Assembly: GCA_016291475.1 (NCBI GenBank)
Contig: JAEEXJ010000135.1
Coordinates: 1 to 6,092, forward strand
Reading direction: 5' to 3'
Source of the DNA: Lachnospiraceae bacterium
GTDB taxonomy: Bacteria; Bacillota_A; Clostridia; Lachnospirales; Lachnospiraceae
DNA: 6,092 nt
Shown here one piece after another: positions 1 to 4,588 of this stretch; positions within the stretch are counted from its first letter, which is position 1; every line of letters begins with the position of its first letter. Below the pieces are notes generated by a model. That model searched no databases. It worked only from the letters and a program-made list of their open reading frames with translations, and was not told the origin of the DNA. Both the position numbers and the translations under genes were made by a program.

Positions 1-174
1 CAAGTCCGGCAGGGATAAACGCTGAAGGCATCTAAGCGTGAAGCCCCCCTCAAGATGAGATATCCCTACCATAAGGTAATAAGACCCCTTAGAGAGTATG
101 AGGTAGATAGGAATGGTGTGTAAGAGCGGTAACGCTCTCAGCTGACATTTACTAATAGGTCGAAGGCTTATCCT
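1..174 (+). rRNA. rrl: 23S ribosomal RNA, 3' end (partial)
   Basis: This is the 3'-terminal part of large-subunit rRNA, belonging to domain VI. The block reading ACTAATAGGTCGAAGGCTTA near 150-170 is the well-known conserved end of bacterial 23S rRNA. The preceding stretch with AAGCCCCCCTCAAGATGAGA is also typical. The 5' part of the gene lies outside the window. The exact 3' end is estimated from alignment in memory to other bacterial 23S genes and could be off by a few bases. The gene heads an rRNA-tRNA transcription unit that runs into the two tRNA genes and ends at the terminator at 468-500. Confidence 0.95.
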
Positions 175-303
175 GTTGTTGCCAAGATGGATGTTTGATT
201 AGTTCGGATTCGGTTTTGAAGAAGCAAATTCTTCGCAAGCGGCGAAATTCCCTGTTTACAGGGATTTTGTTTTATATTAAACTATTAAAGTCGTCGCAAG
301 TAT
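175..303 (+). other. 23S-tRNA spacer without a 5S rRNA gene
   Basis: No open reading frame and no 5S rRNA are visible between the 23S end and tRNA-Asn. The spacer is only about 130 bases, only just longer than a 5S gene, and none of the usual 5S landmarks are present. It holds two small inverted repeats. One is GAAGAA/TTCTTC with a 5-nt loop at 218-234. The other is a 6-bp stem TCCCTG/CAGGGA at 249-264 followed by T-rich sequence. These are probably precursor folding or processing structures. The second could act as a weak, leaky terminator. Confidence 0.6.
249..273 (+). terminator. Possible weak terminator or processing hairpin
   Basis: A 6-bp stem (249-254 with 259-264) closes a TTTA loop and is followed by TTTTGTTTT. 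It has the shape of a short Rho-independent terminator, but the stem is short and the two tRNA genes downstream appear to be in the same transcript. It may instead mark an RNA-processing site. Confidence 0.3.
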
Positions 304-376
304 TCCTCGATAGCTCAGTCGGTAGAGCATTCGGCTGTTAACCGAAGTGTCGTAGGTTCGAGTCCTACTCGGGGAG
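304..376 (+). tRNA. tRNA-Asn (anticodon GTT)
   Basis: The 73 bases fold into a complete cloverleaf. The 7-bp acceptor stem is TCCTCGA with TCGGGGA (one T-G wobble). The anticodon stem TTCGG/CCGAA encloses a loop with GTT at 337-339, and the T arm is GTAGG-TTCGAGT-CCTAC. The discriminator base is G376. The 3' CCA is not encoded, so it must be added after transcription. The gene lies 129 nt after the 23S rRNA end and 14 nt before tRNA-Cys, which indicates co-transcription with the rRNA operon. Confidence 0.97.
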
Positions 377-390
377 CTTCAATAAAATAT

Positions 391-461
391 GGTGCCATAG
401 CCAAGTGGTAAGGCATGGGACTGCAACTCCCTGATCGGCGGTTCAAATCCGTCTGGCACCT
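391..461 (+). tRNA. tRNA-Cys (anticodon GCA)
   Basis: The 71-base cloverleaf has a perfect 7-bp acceptor stem (GGTGCCA with TGGCACC) and a 3-bp D stem GCC/GGC. The anticodon GCA is at 423-425, and the T arm is GGCGG-TTCAAAT-CCGTC. The discriminator is T461, the U73 that is a major cysteine identity element. The CCA end is not encoded. The first pair of the anticodon stem (416 and 432) is a U-U mismatch; the other four pairs hold. The gene is followed within 7 nt by a strong terminator. Confidence 0.97.
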
Positions 462-467
462 CTCAAG

Positions 468-500
468 ATACACTCCAAGCGGAGTGTATTTTTTTATTTT
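468..500 (+). terminator. Rho-independent terminator of the rRNA-tRNA unit
   Basis: A perfect 9-bp stem ATACACTCC/GGAGTGTAT closes an AAGC loop (477-480) and runs directly into a T-rich tail (TTTTTTATTTT). It sits just after tRNA-Cys and ends the 23S-tRNA-Asn-tRNA-Cys transcript. Confidence 0.93.
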
Positions 501-542
501 CATGTTAATGTTTATGTGACCGGAGATTTCTTATCATCGTCA

Positions 543-554
543 TTACAGATGTAA
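543..554. repeat. 12-bp palindrome upstream of the membrane-anchored protein gene
   Basis: TTACA and TGTAA flank a 2-nt GA centre, giving a perfect 5-bp inverted repeat ending 27 nt before the start codon at 582. A TATCAT hexamer at 532-537 could be the -10 box of the gene, with no clear -35. The palindrome would then lie just after that box, a position that fits an operator. Both calls are weak, because such short repeats also arise by chance. Confidence 0.25.
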
Positions 555-581
555 CGGAGAAATTTTACTGAGGATTAAAAT

Positions 582-1595
582 ATGAAGAAAATGTCTGTTT
601 TCACAAAGATATTGATAATACTTTTTCTTCTTATCATTATCATTTTTATAGTTATTCCTTTATTTATGAAACATTTCACAAATCATGAAAATGTCAACCG
701 TCAGTATCTTTATGATAATGAAACAGATGATATTTCAGGCGGGACTGTCGCCGGTAACCTTATTGAGTATACTGCACCGGCTGAGGTGCCGGAACATATT
801 GCAAACCGTGGAATCATCCTACTCGGAACGGATTATGATTTCACCGATGGTAGATTACACAGCAGATACGATACCAAGGAAGAGTGGCTTTGGGTTCACG
901 GATACACCTGTGACTGTGACCTGAAGGTTGAATCTTCCGACGAAGAATTCCATGAATACTGCAACCGTTTTTCTGAATTTGGAGAGATAAGGTATACCGA
1001 TGACGGATACGGTGAAGTCTGTATTGTAAGGATTCCCTACTATACTTATCCTGATGTAAGGGTATGGGAGATAGATATAACCAGATCGTGCACCTACCCG
1101 TTCAATGCTTCTGAAGGAGGCATGTGGGTCACTGAGGAGGCTTCTTGTTTGGTGCCGATCTATTATGATCCCTCAGGAAAATATATCTTTGTGATAGGAA
1201 ATTCTACTCTCGACAGTGAGTATTTCCTTTACTGTCTTGAACCCTGTATGACTTCAGTAGATATATATTCTTCAGACTTCGGTAATGAAATTGCGTATCA
1301 TTCGGACGATGCCGAAGAGGTAAGAGTATTTGTGGATGCAATCCATGAACTGAGGCTTACGAAAGTAGAGGATGACAGATCGGATCTTGCAATGGCTGAA
1401 AACTATATAGTTCTTTCTTTTACGGATGTTAACGGATATACGAATGATTACAAAATAGTCTGGCCGTACCTGATACATGGGGAGGATATTTATTATGTAA
1501 ATAATCCCGACAAGCTGGATGTGCTGGTCGGTTTTACTGAAACTCCGCCTGAATCGGAAGAAGCTTCAGAATTACCTGAAAATGGTGAAGGATGA
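582..1595 (+). CDS. Membrane-anchored extracytoplasmic protein of unknown function
   Basis: I do not recognise this 337-residue protein as a named family. The N-terminus has a short basic stretch (MKKMSVFTK) and one long hydrophobic segment at about residues 9-30, with no obvious signal-peptidase or lipobox site. It is therefore probably an uncleaved anchor with the rest of the chain outside the cell. The outer part is acidic, rich in Tyr, Asp and Glu, and carries eight cysteines, including a CDC pair near residue 110, which might form disulfides or bind metal. The C-terminus is a Glu/Pro/Ser-rich low-complexity tail. The start is chosen because GAGG at 570-573 lies 8 nt upstream of the ATG; the Met at residue 4 would be too far away. 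The gene stands alone between two terminators, so neighbours give no clue to its role. Confidence 0.85.
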   Translation: MKKMSVFTKILIILFLLIIIIFIVIPLFMKHFTNHENVNRQYLYDNETDDISGGTVAGNLIEYTAPAEVPEHIANRGIILLGTDYDFTDGRLHSRYDTKEEWLWVHGYTCDCDLKVESSDEEFHEYCNRFSEFGEIRYTDDGYGEVCIVRIPYYTYPDVRVWEIDITRSCTYPFNASEGGMWVTEEASCLVPIYYDPSGKYIFVIGNSTLDSEYFLYCLEPCMTSVDIYSSDFGNEIAYHSDDAEEVRVFVDAIHELRLTKVEDDRSDLAMAENYIVLSFTDVNGYTNDYKIVWPYLIHGEDIYYVNNPDKLDVLVGFTETPPESEEASELPENGEG

Positions 1596-1615
1596 TTTGA
1601 TATATATTGTATTTC

Positions 1616-1645
1616 AAGACTCCCGGGGTTGCTTCCGGGAGTTTT
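1616..1645 (+). terminator. Rho-independent terminator
   Basis: A GC-rich stem ACTCCCGG/CCGGGAGT (1619-1626 with 1635-1642) with an 8-nt loop is followed by a short T run. The A residues before the stem extend the pairing into the T run. It lies 20 nt after the stop codon of the membrane-anchored protein gene and separates that gene from the NUDIX operon. Confidence 0.88.
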
Positions 1646-1668
1646 CAGTCTACGGAAATGCCGAAAAT

Positions 1669-1678
1669 ATGGTATAGT
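1669..1678 (+). promoter_or_regulatory. Candidate -10 region of the NUDIX-TIR-lipoprotein operon
   Basis: TATAGT at 1673-1678 matches five of six positions of the sigma-A -10 consensus and lies 27 nt before the start codon at 1706. The terminator just upstream means the operon needs its own promoter here. No good -35 hexamer is visible at 16-18 nt spacing, so the call is tentative. Confidence 0.4.
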
Positions 1679-1705
1679 AAGTAATGTTTATTTGGAGACT
1701 CGCAT

Positions 1706-2191
1706 ATGAAGACCATAAATATAGTCGGAGACAATTATTTCGGAGAATGGAATAAGACAAGAACTGCCTGCAGGTCTGTGGTGATCAAAGATGGAAAGAT
1801 CCTTTTATCATACGAGACAAAGACAGACCAGTGGATGCTTCCCGGTGGCGGTCTTGAAGAAGGCGAAGATGAGAAAGAATGCGTCATCAGGGAAACCACG
1901 GAAGAAACCGGTTATGTGATAAAGCCTTCGGAATGCCTTCTTGAGATCGATGAGTATTATGAAGACTGGAAATGGATTAACAGATATTTCTTCGGTGAGA
2001 TCACCGGAGAGACGGAGCGCAATCTGACCGAGAGGGAGATCGAAGTCGGAATGGAACCGAGATGGAAGTCAGTGGAAGATATCATCGAAATCTTTTCGAA
2101 GCATGCGGATTACACGGATACGGATGAGATGAGGCGCGGCATGTATTTGAGGGAATATACGGCGCTTAAAGAAATATTAGAGGAGATTTAA
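1706..2191 (+). CDS. NUDIX hydrolase
   Basis: This 161-residue cytoplasmic enzyme belongs to the NUDIX superfamily, which hydrolyses nucleoside diphosphates linked to another group (nucleotide sugars, ADP-ribose, dinucleoside polyphosphates, NTPs). The NUDIX box is intact from G48 to Y70: G48, E54, R62, E63, E66, E67 and G69 are all in place, including the metal-binding REXXEE core. One box position that is usually hydrophobic is T64. The preceding LPGGGLEEGE motif is typical. Length is normal for a single-domain member. The substrate cannot be read from the sequence. The start is supported by GGAG at 1694-1697, 8 nt before the ATG. The stop codon directly abuts the ATG of the TIR gene, so the two are translationally coupled, making an NAD-derived substrate such as ADP-ribose a reasonable hypothesis. 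Confidence 0.93.
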   Translation: MKTINIVGDNYFGEWNKTRTACRSVVIKDGKILLSYETKTDQWMLPGGGLEEGEDEKECVIRETTEETGYVIKPSECLLEIDEYYEDWKWINRYFFGEITGETERNLTEREIEVGMEPRWKSVEDIIEIFSKHADYTDTDEMRRGMYLREYTALKEILEEI

Positions 2192-3325
2192 ATGAACGTA
2201 GAAGCATTAAGTTGTCAGTGTTGCGGAGCACCTCTTAAATTGGGTAATTCCGTATGTACATGTGATTATTGCGGTACCACCAATATCGTAAGCGGAAGTA
2301 CCGGAAAATATATCGATCTTCTCAACAGGGCTAATAAGCTCAGACAGCAGTGTGAGTTTGACAGAGCTTTCCGTGTATATGATGAGATTCTTGCGGAGAA
2401 AGGATCTTATGTAGATGTGCTCTGGGCTCAGACCCTTTGCGAGTATGGCATAGAATATGTTCAGGATCCCACATCGGGAAGATACTTGCCCACCCTTCAC
2501 AGAATCAAGGATGAAAGTATCTTGAATTCCGATTCCTTCAATGAAGCTGTGAGCATGGCAGATGATGCTCAGAAGGAAGAGTTGAAAAATTCCGCAATGG
2601 AGATTGCAAAGATTCAGGATGATTATCTGAACATTGCCGCCGGTGAAAAGCCTTACGATGTCTTCATTTGCTATAAGGAAACGGACGATGAGACCGGAGA
2701 GCGTACAGAAGACAGTGATATTGCTCTTAAACTTTACGAAAAGCTTGTAAGCTACGGATTGAAGGTTTTCTTTTCCAGAGTTACTTTGCAGGATAAGCTT
2801 GGTGTAAACTATGAGCCTTACATATTCGCAGCATTAAAGAGTGCTACCGTTATGGCAGTCATCGGTACCAAAGCTGATTACTTCAATGCGGTATGGGTAA
2901 GGAACGAATGGTCGAGATTCTATAAATTAAGAGAGCTCAATGACCGTAAGCTTATGCTCTTTGCATGTAACGATGTGGAAGATCTTCCTCCCGTATTCAG
3001 ACAGAAGCAGGCACAGCTCCTTACCGAGCATGACGCCGTAGATAATCTTGCCGAGAACATCAGGGATTATGTTTATAAGATCATGGGTGAAAAGAAGAGC
3101 ATGGTCCAGGCAGCATGCCCCAATTGCGCAAATGTCATACCTGCGGATCCTTCCATGCAGGCTGCCATCTGCCCTGTTTGTAAAAAGCCTTTTATCGTGG
3201 CGGATGCGATAATCCTGTCTGAAATTGATTTGTTTACCAAAAACAGGATCAAATGTCCTTTCTGCGGTAAAGAGCAGGAGAAGAATAAATACGGATGTAT
3301 CTATTGTCATAAGGAAATACCCTGA
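2192..3325 (+). CDS. Zinc-ribbon TIR-domain protein, probable NAD-cleaving enzyme
   Basis: The 377-residue soluble protein has several modules. An N-terminal zinc ribbon has C8, C11, C24 and C27. A helical, TPR-like linker follows at about 40-150, then a TIR domain at about 153-298 beginning with YDVFICYK. Two C-terminal zinc ribbons follow (C309/C312/C327/C330 and C355/C358/C369/C372). In the TIR domain, W235-V-R-N-E239 matches the WxxxE motif whose Glu is catalytic in SARM1 and bacterial TIR NADases, so NAD+ cleavage is plausible. There is no transmembrane segment. AGGAG at 2181-2185, inside the end of the NUDIX gene, lies 6 nt before the ATG, which follows the NUDIX stop without a gap. TIR proteins can be anti-phage effectors, signalling enzymes or scaffolds. 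The zinc ribbons suggest binding to nucleic acid or protein. The specific role here is unknown. Confidence 0.92.
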   Translation: MNVEALSCQCCGAPLKLGNSVCTCDYCGTTNIVSGSTGKYIDLLNRANKLRQQCEFDRAFRVYDEILAEKGSYVDVLWAQTLCEYGIEYVQDPTSGRYLPTLHRIKDESILNSDSFNEAVSMADDAQKEELKNSAMEIAKIQDDYLNIAAGEKPYDVFICYKETDDETGERTEDSDIALKLYEKLVSYGLKVFFSRVTLQDKLGVNYEPYIFAALKSATVMAVIGTKADYFNAVWVRNEWSRFYKLRELNDRKLMLFACNDVEDLPPVFRQKQAQLLTEHDAVDNLAENIRDYVYKIMGEKKSMVQAACPNCANVIPADPSMQAAICPVCKKPFIVADAIILSEIDLFTKNRIKCPFCGKEQEKNKYGCIYCHKEIP

Positions 3326-3331
3326 TCGTTT

Positions 3332-4078
3332 ATGAAGAATAATAAGCATTTTGAAAAGTTATCATGTTTGCTTCTATTCGCAGCGGTTCTGTCAATGATA
3401 TCCGGATGCTCGGATGGTTTACTCCGAACCGTAAGTGAGGTTTATATCTCGCCTACCGGAGAGTATCAGGCTGATGCTGTTCAGATAGATGGCGGAGTTA
3501 CATACGGAGCAAGTGCAGTTTATCTGGAAATGGGAGACCCGGCTTCTTTTCATGCGGCAGAAGATGTTTTGCCTGAAAGCACTATTATGATCGCCGAATG
3601 CAGAGGCGGTTGGGGCTCCGATTATGAAATAGAATGGACTTCGGATGATTCTTTTTACGTAATAATCGATAAATGCAGATATTACGATGTATCGGTTGAA
3701 GGTGACGGATATTCTGTAACCGAGGGACTTGTTATTTATAATGATAAGTGCGAGATACATGACGTTGTGACTGACGGAGATAATGTAGAAATAACCGCTA
3801 CGGTTTGCGTAAGTAATAATATGTCGGAAGCGGTGCAATTTGAAGTAAGCGGATTTGTGAGTTGTTACTATAAGGGAGAGCACTATAAGGGCTATACGTC
3901 AGCTGATATTAAGGCTGATACCAATATTGAAACCGGTGAAGTATTATCAATAGGTCCCGGGGAAGAAGAATATTTTGAGATAAAACTTGAAGGAACCAAA
4001 AAACCTGACGAAAAATTCACCGACACAAATCCTCATAGATTATTTGTCAGAATTACGCAATTTGGTGCAGGAGAGTAA
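3332..4078 (+). CDS. Lipoprotein of unknown function (possibly DUF5412-like)
   Basis: The 248-residue product has a lipoprotein signal peptide: basic N-terminus, hydrophobic core at about residues 10-22, and a lipobox I-S-G-C with the lipidated Cys at position 26. It should be anchored to the outer face of the membrane. The first part of the mature protein (SPTGEYQADAV, IDGGVTY, later IEWTSDDSF) reminds me of the DUF5412 family. The C-terminal part, with alternating beta-strand-like sequence and SIGPGEEEYFEI, resembles an Ig-like or FxLYD-type fold. Both are recollections, not proven matches. The ATG lies 6 nt after the TIR stop codon. The nearest purine-rich stretch, AAGGA at 3311-3315, is 16 nt away, too far for a normal ribosome binding site, and an in-frame stop (3323) rules out an upstream start. 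Translation probably depends on coupling to the TIR gene. Confidence 0.85.
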   Translation: MKNNKHFEKLSCLLLFAAVLSMISGCSDGLLRTVSEVYISPTGEYQADAVQIDGGVTYGASAVYLEMGDPASFHAAEDVLPESTIMIAECRGGWGSDYEIEWTSDDSFYVIIDKCRYYDVSVEGDGYSVTEGLVIYNDKCEIHDVVTDGDNVEITATVCVSNNMSEAVQFEVSGFVSCYYKGEHYKGYTSADIKADTNIETGEVLSIGPGEEEYFEIKLEGTKKPDEKFTDTNPHRLFVRITQFGAGE

Positions 4079-4096
4079 TTTCGATAAATTTGCCAT

Positions 4097-4130
4097 AAAA
4101 AAGAGACTTCGATTATCGAAGTCTCTTTTT
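4097..4130. terminator. Bidirectional Rho-independent terminator
   Basis: A perfect 15-bp stem (4098-4112 with 4116-4130) closes a TTA loop. Its core is GAGACTTCGA/TCGAAGTCTC, flanked by a run of six A on the left and five T on the right, so either strand yields a hairpin plus U-tract. It lies 18 nt after the lipoprotein stop codon and 19 nt beyond the stop codon of the converging minus-strand gene, serving both. Confidence 0.95.
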
Positions 4131-4149
4131 GTTTTGCACGTCTCGGTGA

Positions 4150-4323
4150 TTATCGCGCTAAGAACTGGATAACGATAACAACTATTGAAAGCACGGTTAT
4201 TATGATACCGCCTATCCTCATTTTCTTGATCTGTTCGGGATCGTCACGGAATTCTTTCTTAACAGAAAGCTGGGGTGCGATGGCCATGAAAAGACCAAGA
4301 GCAAGAAGAATGATAATGAGCAT
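4150..4323 (-). CDS. Small two-helix membrane protein
   Basis: The product is 57 residues from the ATG at 4323. It has a hydrophobic segment at 1-17 (MLIIILLALGLFMAIAP), a charged loop at about 20-35 (KKEFRDDPEQIKKM), and a second hydrophobic segment at about 38-55 beginning RIGGIIITV. It is predicted to be a helical hairpin in the membrane with both ends on the same side. The layout, especially the RIGG before the second helix, recalls small Firmicutes proteins such as DUF6199, but that link is weak. A TTG at 4347 would add eight residues, but a strong GGAGG site sits inside that extension, 7 nt before the ATG, so the ATG is the real start. The gene converges on the NUDIX-TIR-lipoprotein operon and diverges from glgC. 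Function is unknown. Confidence 0.82.
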   Translation of the reverse strand: MLIIILLALGLFMAIAPQLSVKKEFRDDPEQIKKMRIGGIIITVLSIVVIVIQFLAR

Positions 4324-4330
4324 TTTAAAC

Positions 4331-4335
4331 CCTCC
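4331..4335 (-). promoter_or_regulatory. Ribosome binding site deciding the start of the small membrane protein
   Basis: GGAGG on the minus strand lies 7 nt upstream of the ATG at 4323. It falls within the reading frame extension that begins at the TTG at 4347, which argues against that longer start. Confidence 0.85.
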
Positions 4336-4374
4336 GTTTTTTGACAAATAAACTTTTTTTATCGAACGAAGGAT

Positions 4375-4383
4375 ATTCTAACA
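4375..4383 (-). promoter_or_regulatory. Candidate extended -10 promoter for the small membrane protein
   Basis: Read on the minus strand this is TGT-TAGAAT: a five-of-six match to TATAAT with the TGn extension that can replace a strong -35. It lies about 50 nt upstream of the start codon. No convincing -35 box is seen; the region where one would lie is occupied by the inverted repeat at 4389-4406. Confidence 0.5.
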
Positions 4384-4388
4384 TGGAT

Positions 4389-4406
4389 TTATAGTTTGCA
4401 CTATAA
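4389..4406. repeat. Perfect inverted repeat, possible operator
   Basis: TTATAGT and ACTATAA form perfect 7-bp arms around a TTGC spacer. The repeat is AT-rich, has no following T-run and lies immediately upstream of the candidate -10 of the minus-strand gene, covering its -35 zone. A dimeric repressor site is one explanation, chance in AT-rich DNA another. Confidence 0.4.
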
Positions 4407-4513
4407 GAAATTGCCGGATTTTTTAATGCTAAAAAAATGACACGTCGAATTGTATGATATTTGATTCAAAATGATACAAGATTGCCAAAAATTTATTGTA
4501 AATACGTCATTTA

Positions 4514-4543
4514 TTGTGAAAGATTACCTATTTGTGGTAAAAT
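4514..4543 (+). promoter_or_regulatory. Probable sigma-A promoter of glgC-glgD
   Basis: TTGTGA at 4514-4519 and TAAAAT at 4538-4543 are separated by 18 nt, and TGG just before the -10 box provides a TGn extension. Transcription would start near 4550, giving a leader of about 40 nt ahead of the glgC ATG at 4589. Confidence 0.7.
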
Positions 4544-4574
4544 ATTTTTTGTCTTATGAGGGACAAAAATATTT
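4540..4574. repeat. Imperfect inverted repeat over the glgC -10 box and leader
   Basis: The left arm at 4540-4553 and the right arm at 4562-4574 pair over 13 bp with a single unpaired T, around an 8-nt centre. The left arm overlaps the -10 box and the expected start site, while the right arm ends just before the AGGAG ribosome binding site at 4577-4581. Because most of the left arm lies upstream of the expected RNA start, it is more likely a DNA operator than an mRNA hairpin. Confidence 0.5.
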
Positions 4575-4588
4575 AAAGGAGACGTGCA

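Noticed and set aside
315..503. A 62-codon minus-strand reading frame across the two tRNA genes and the terminator.
   Set aside because: It is antisense to two clear tRNA cloverleaves. This type of translated tRNA complement is a known source of spurious proteins in databases.
1706..3325. Naming the NUDIX-TIR pair as a Thoeris or other known anti-phage system.
   Set aside because: Thoeris pairs a TIR protein with ThsA (SIR2/SLOG or other effector), and no such gene is present. The resemblance is limited to the TIR domain.
2927..3349. A 140-codon minus-strand reading frame.
   Set aside because: It lies wholly opposite the TIR gene, whose domains and cysteine clusters are clearly real; no ribosome binding site or family resemblance was seen.
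3419..3883. A 154-codon minus-strand reading frame opposite the lipoprotein gene.
   Set aside because: The + strand frame has a signal peptide with lipobox and fits the operon; the minus frame shows no coherent features.
4324..4347. A TTG start at 4347 for the small membrane protein.
   Set aside because: The added eight codons contain the GGAGG site that serves the ATG at 4323, and TTG starts are less common.
4450..4479. TTGTAT...ATACAA inverted repeat upstream of glgC.
   Set aside because: The arms are only 6 bp with an 18-nt gap in AT-rich DNA and no nearby -10 box fits it, so it is not distinguishable from chance.
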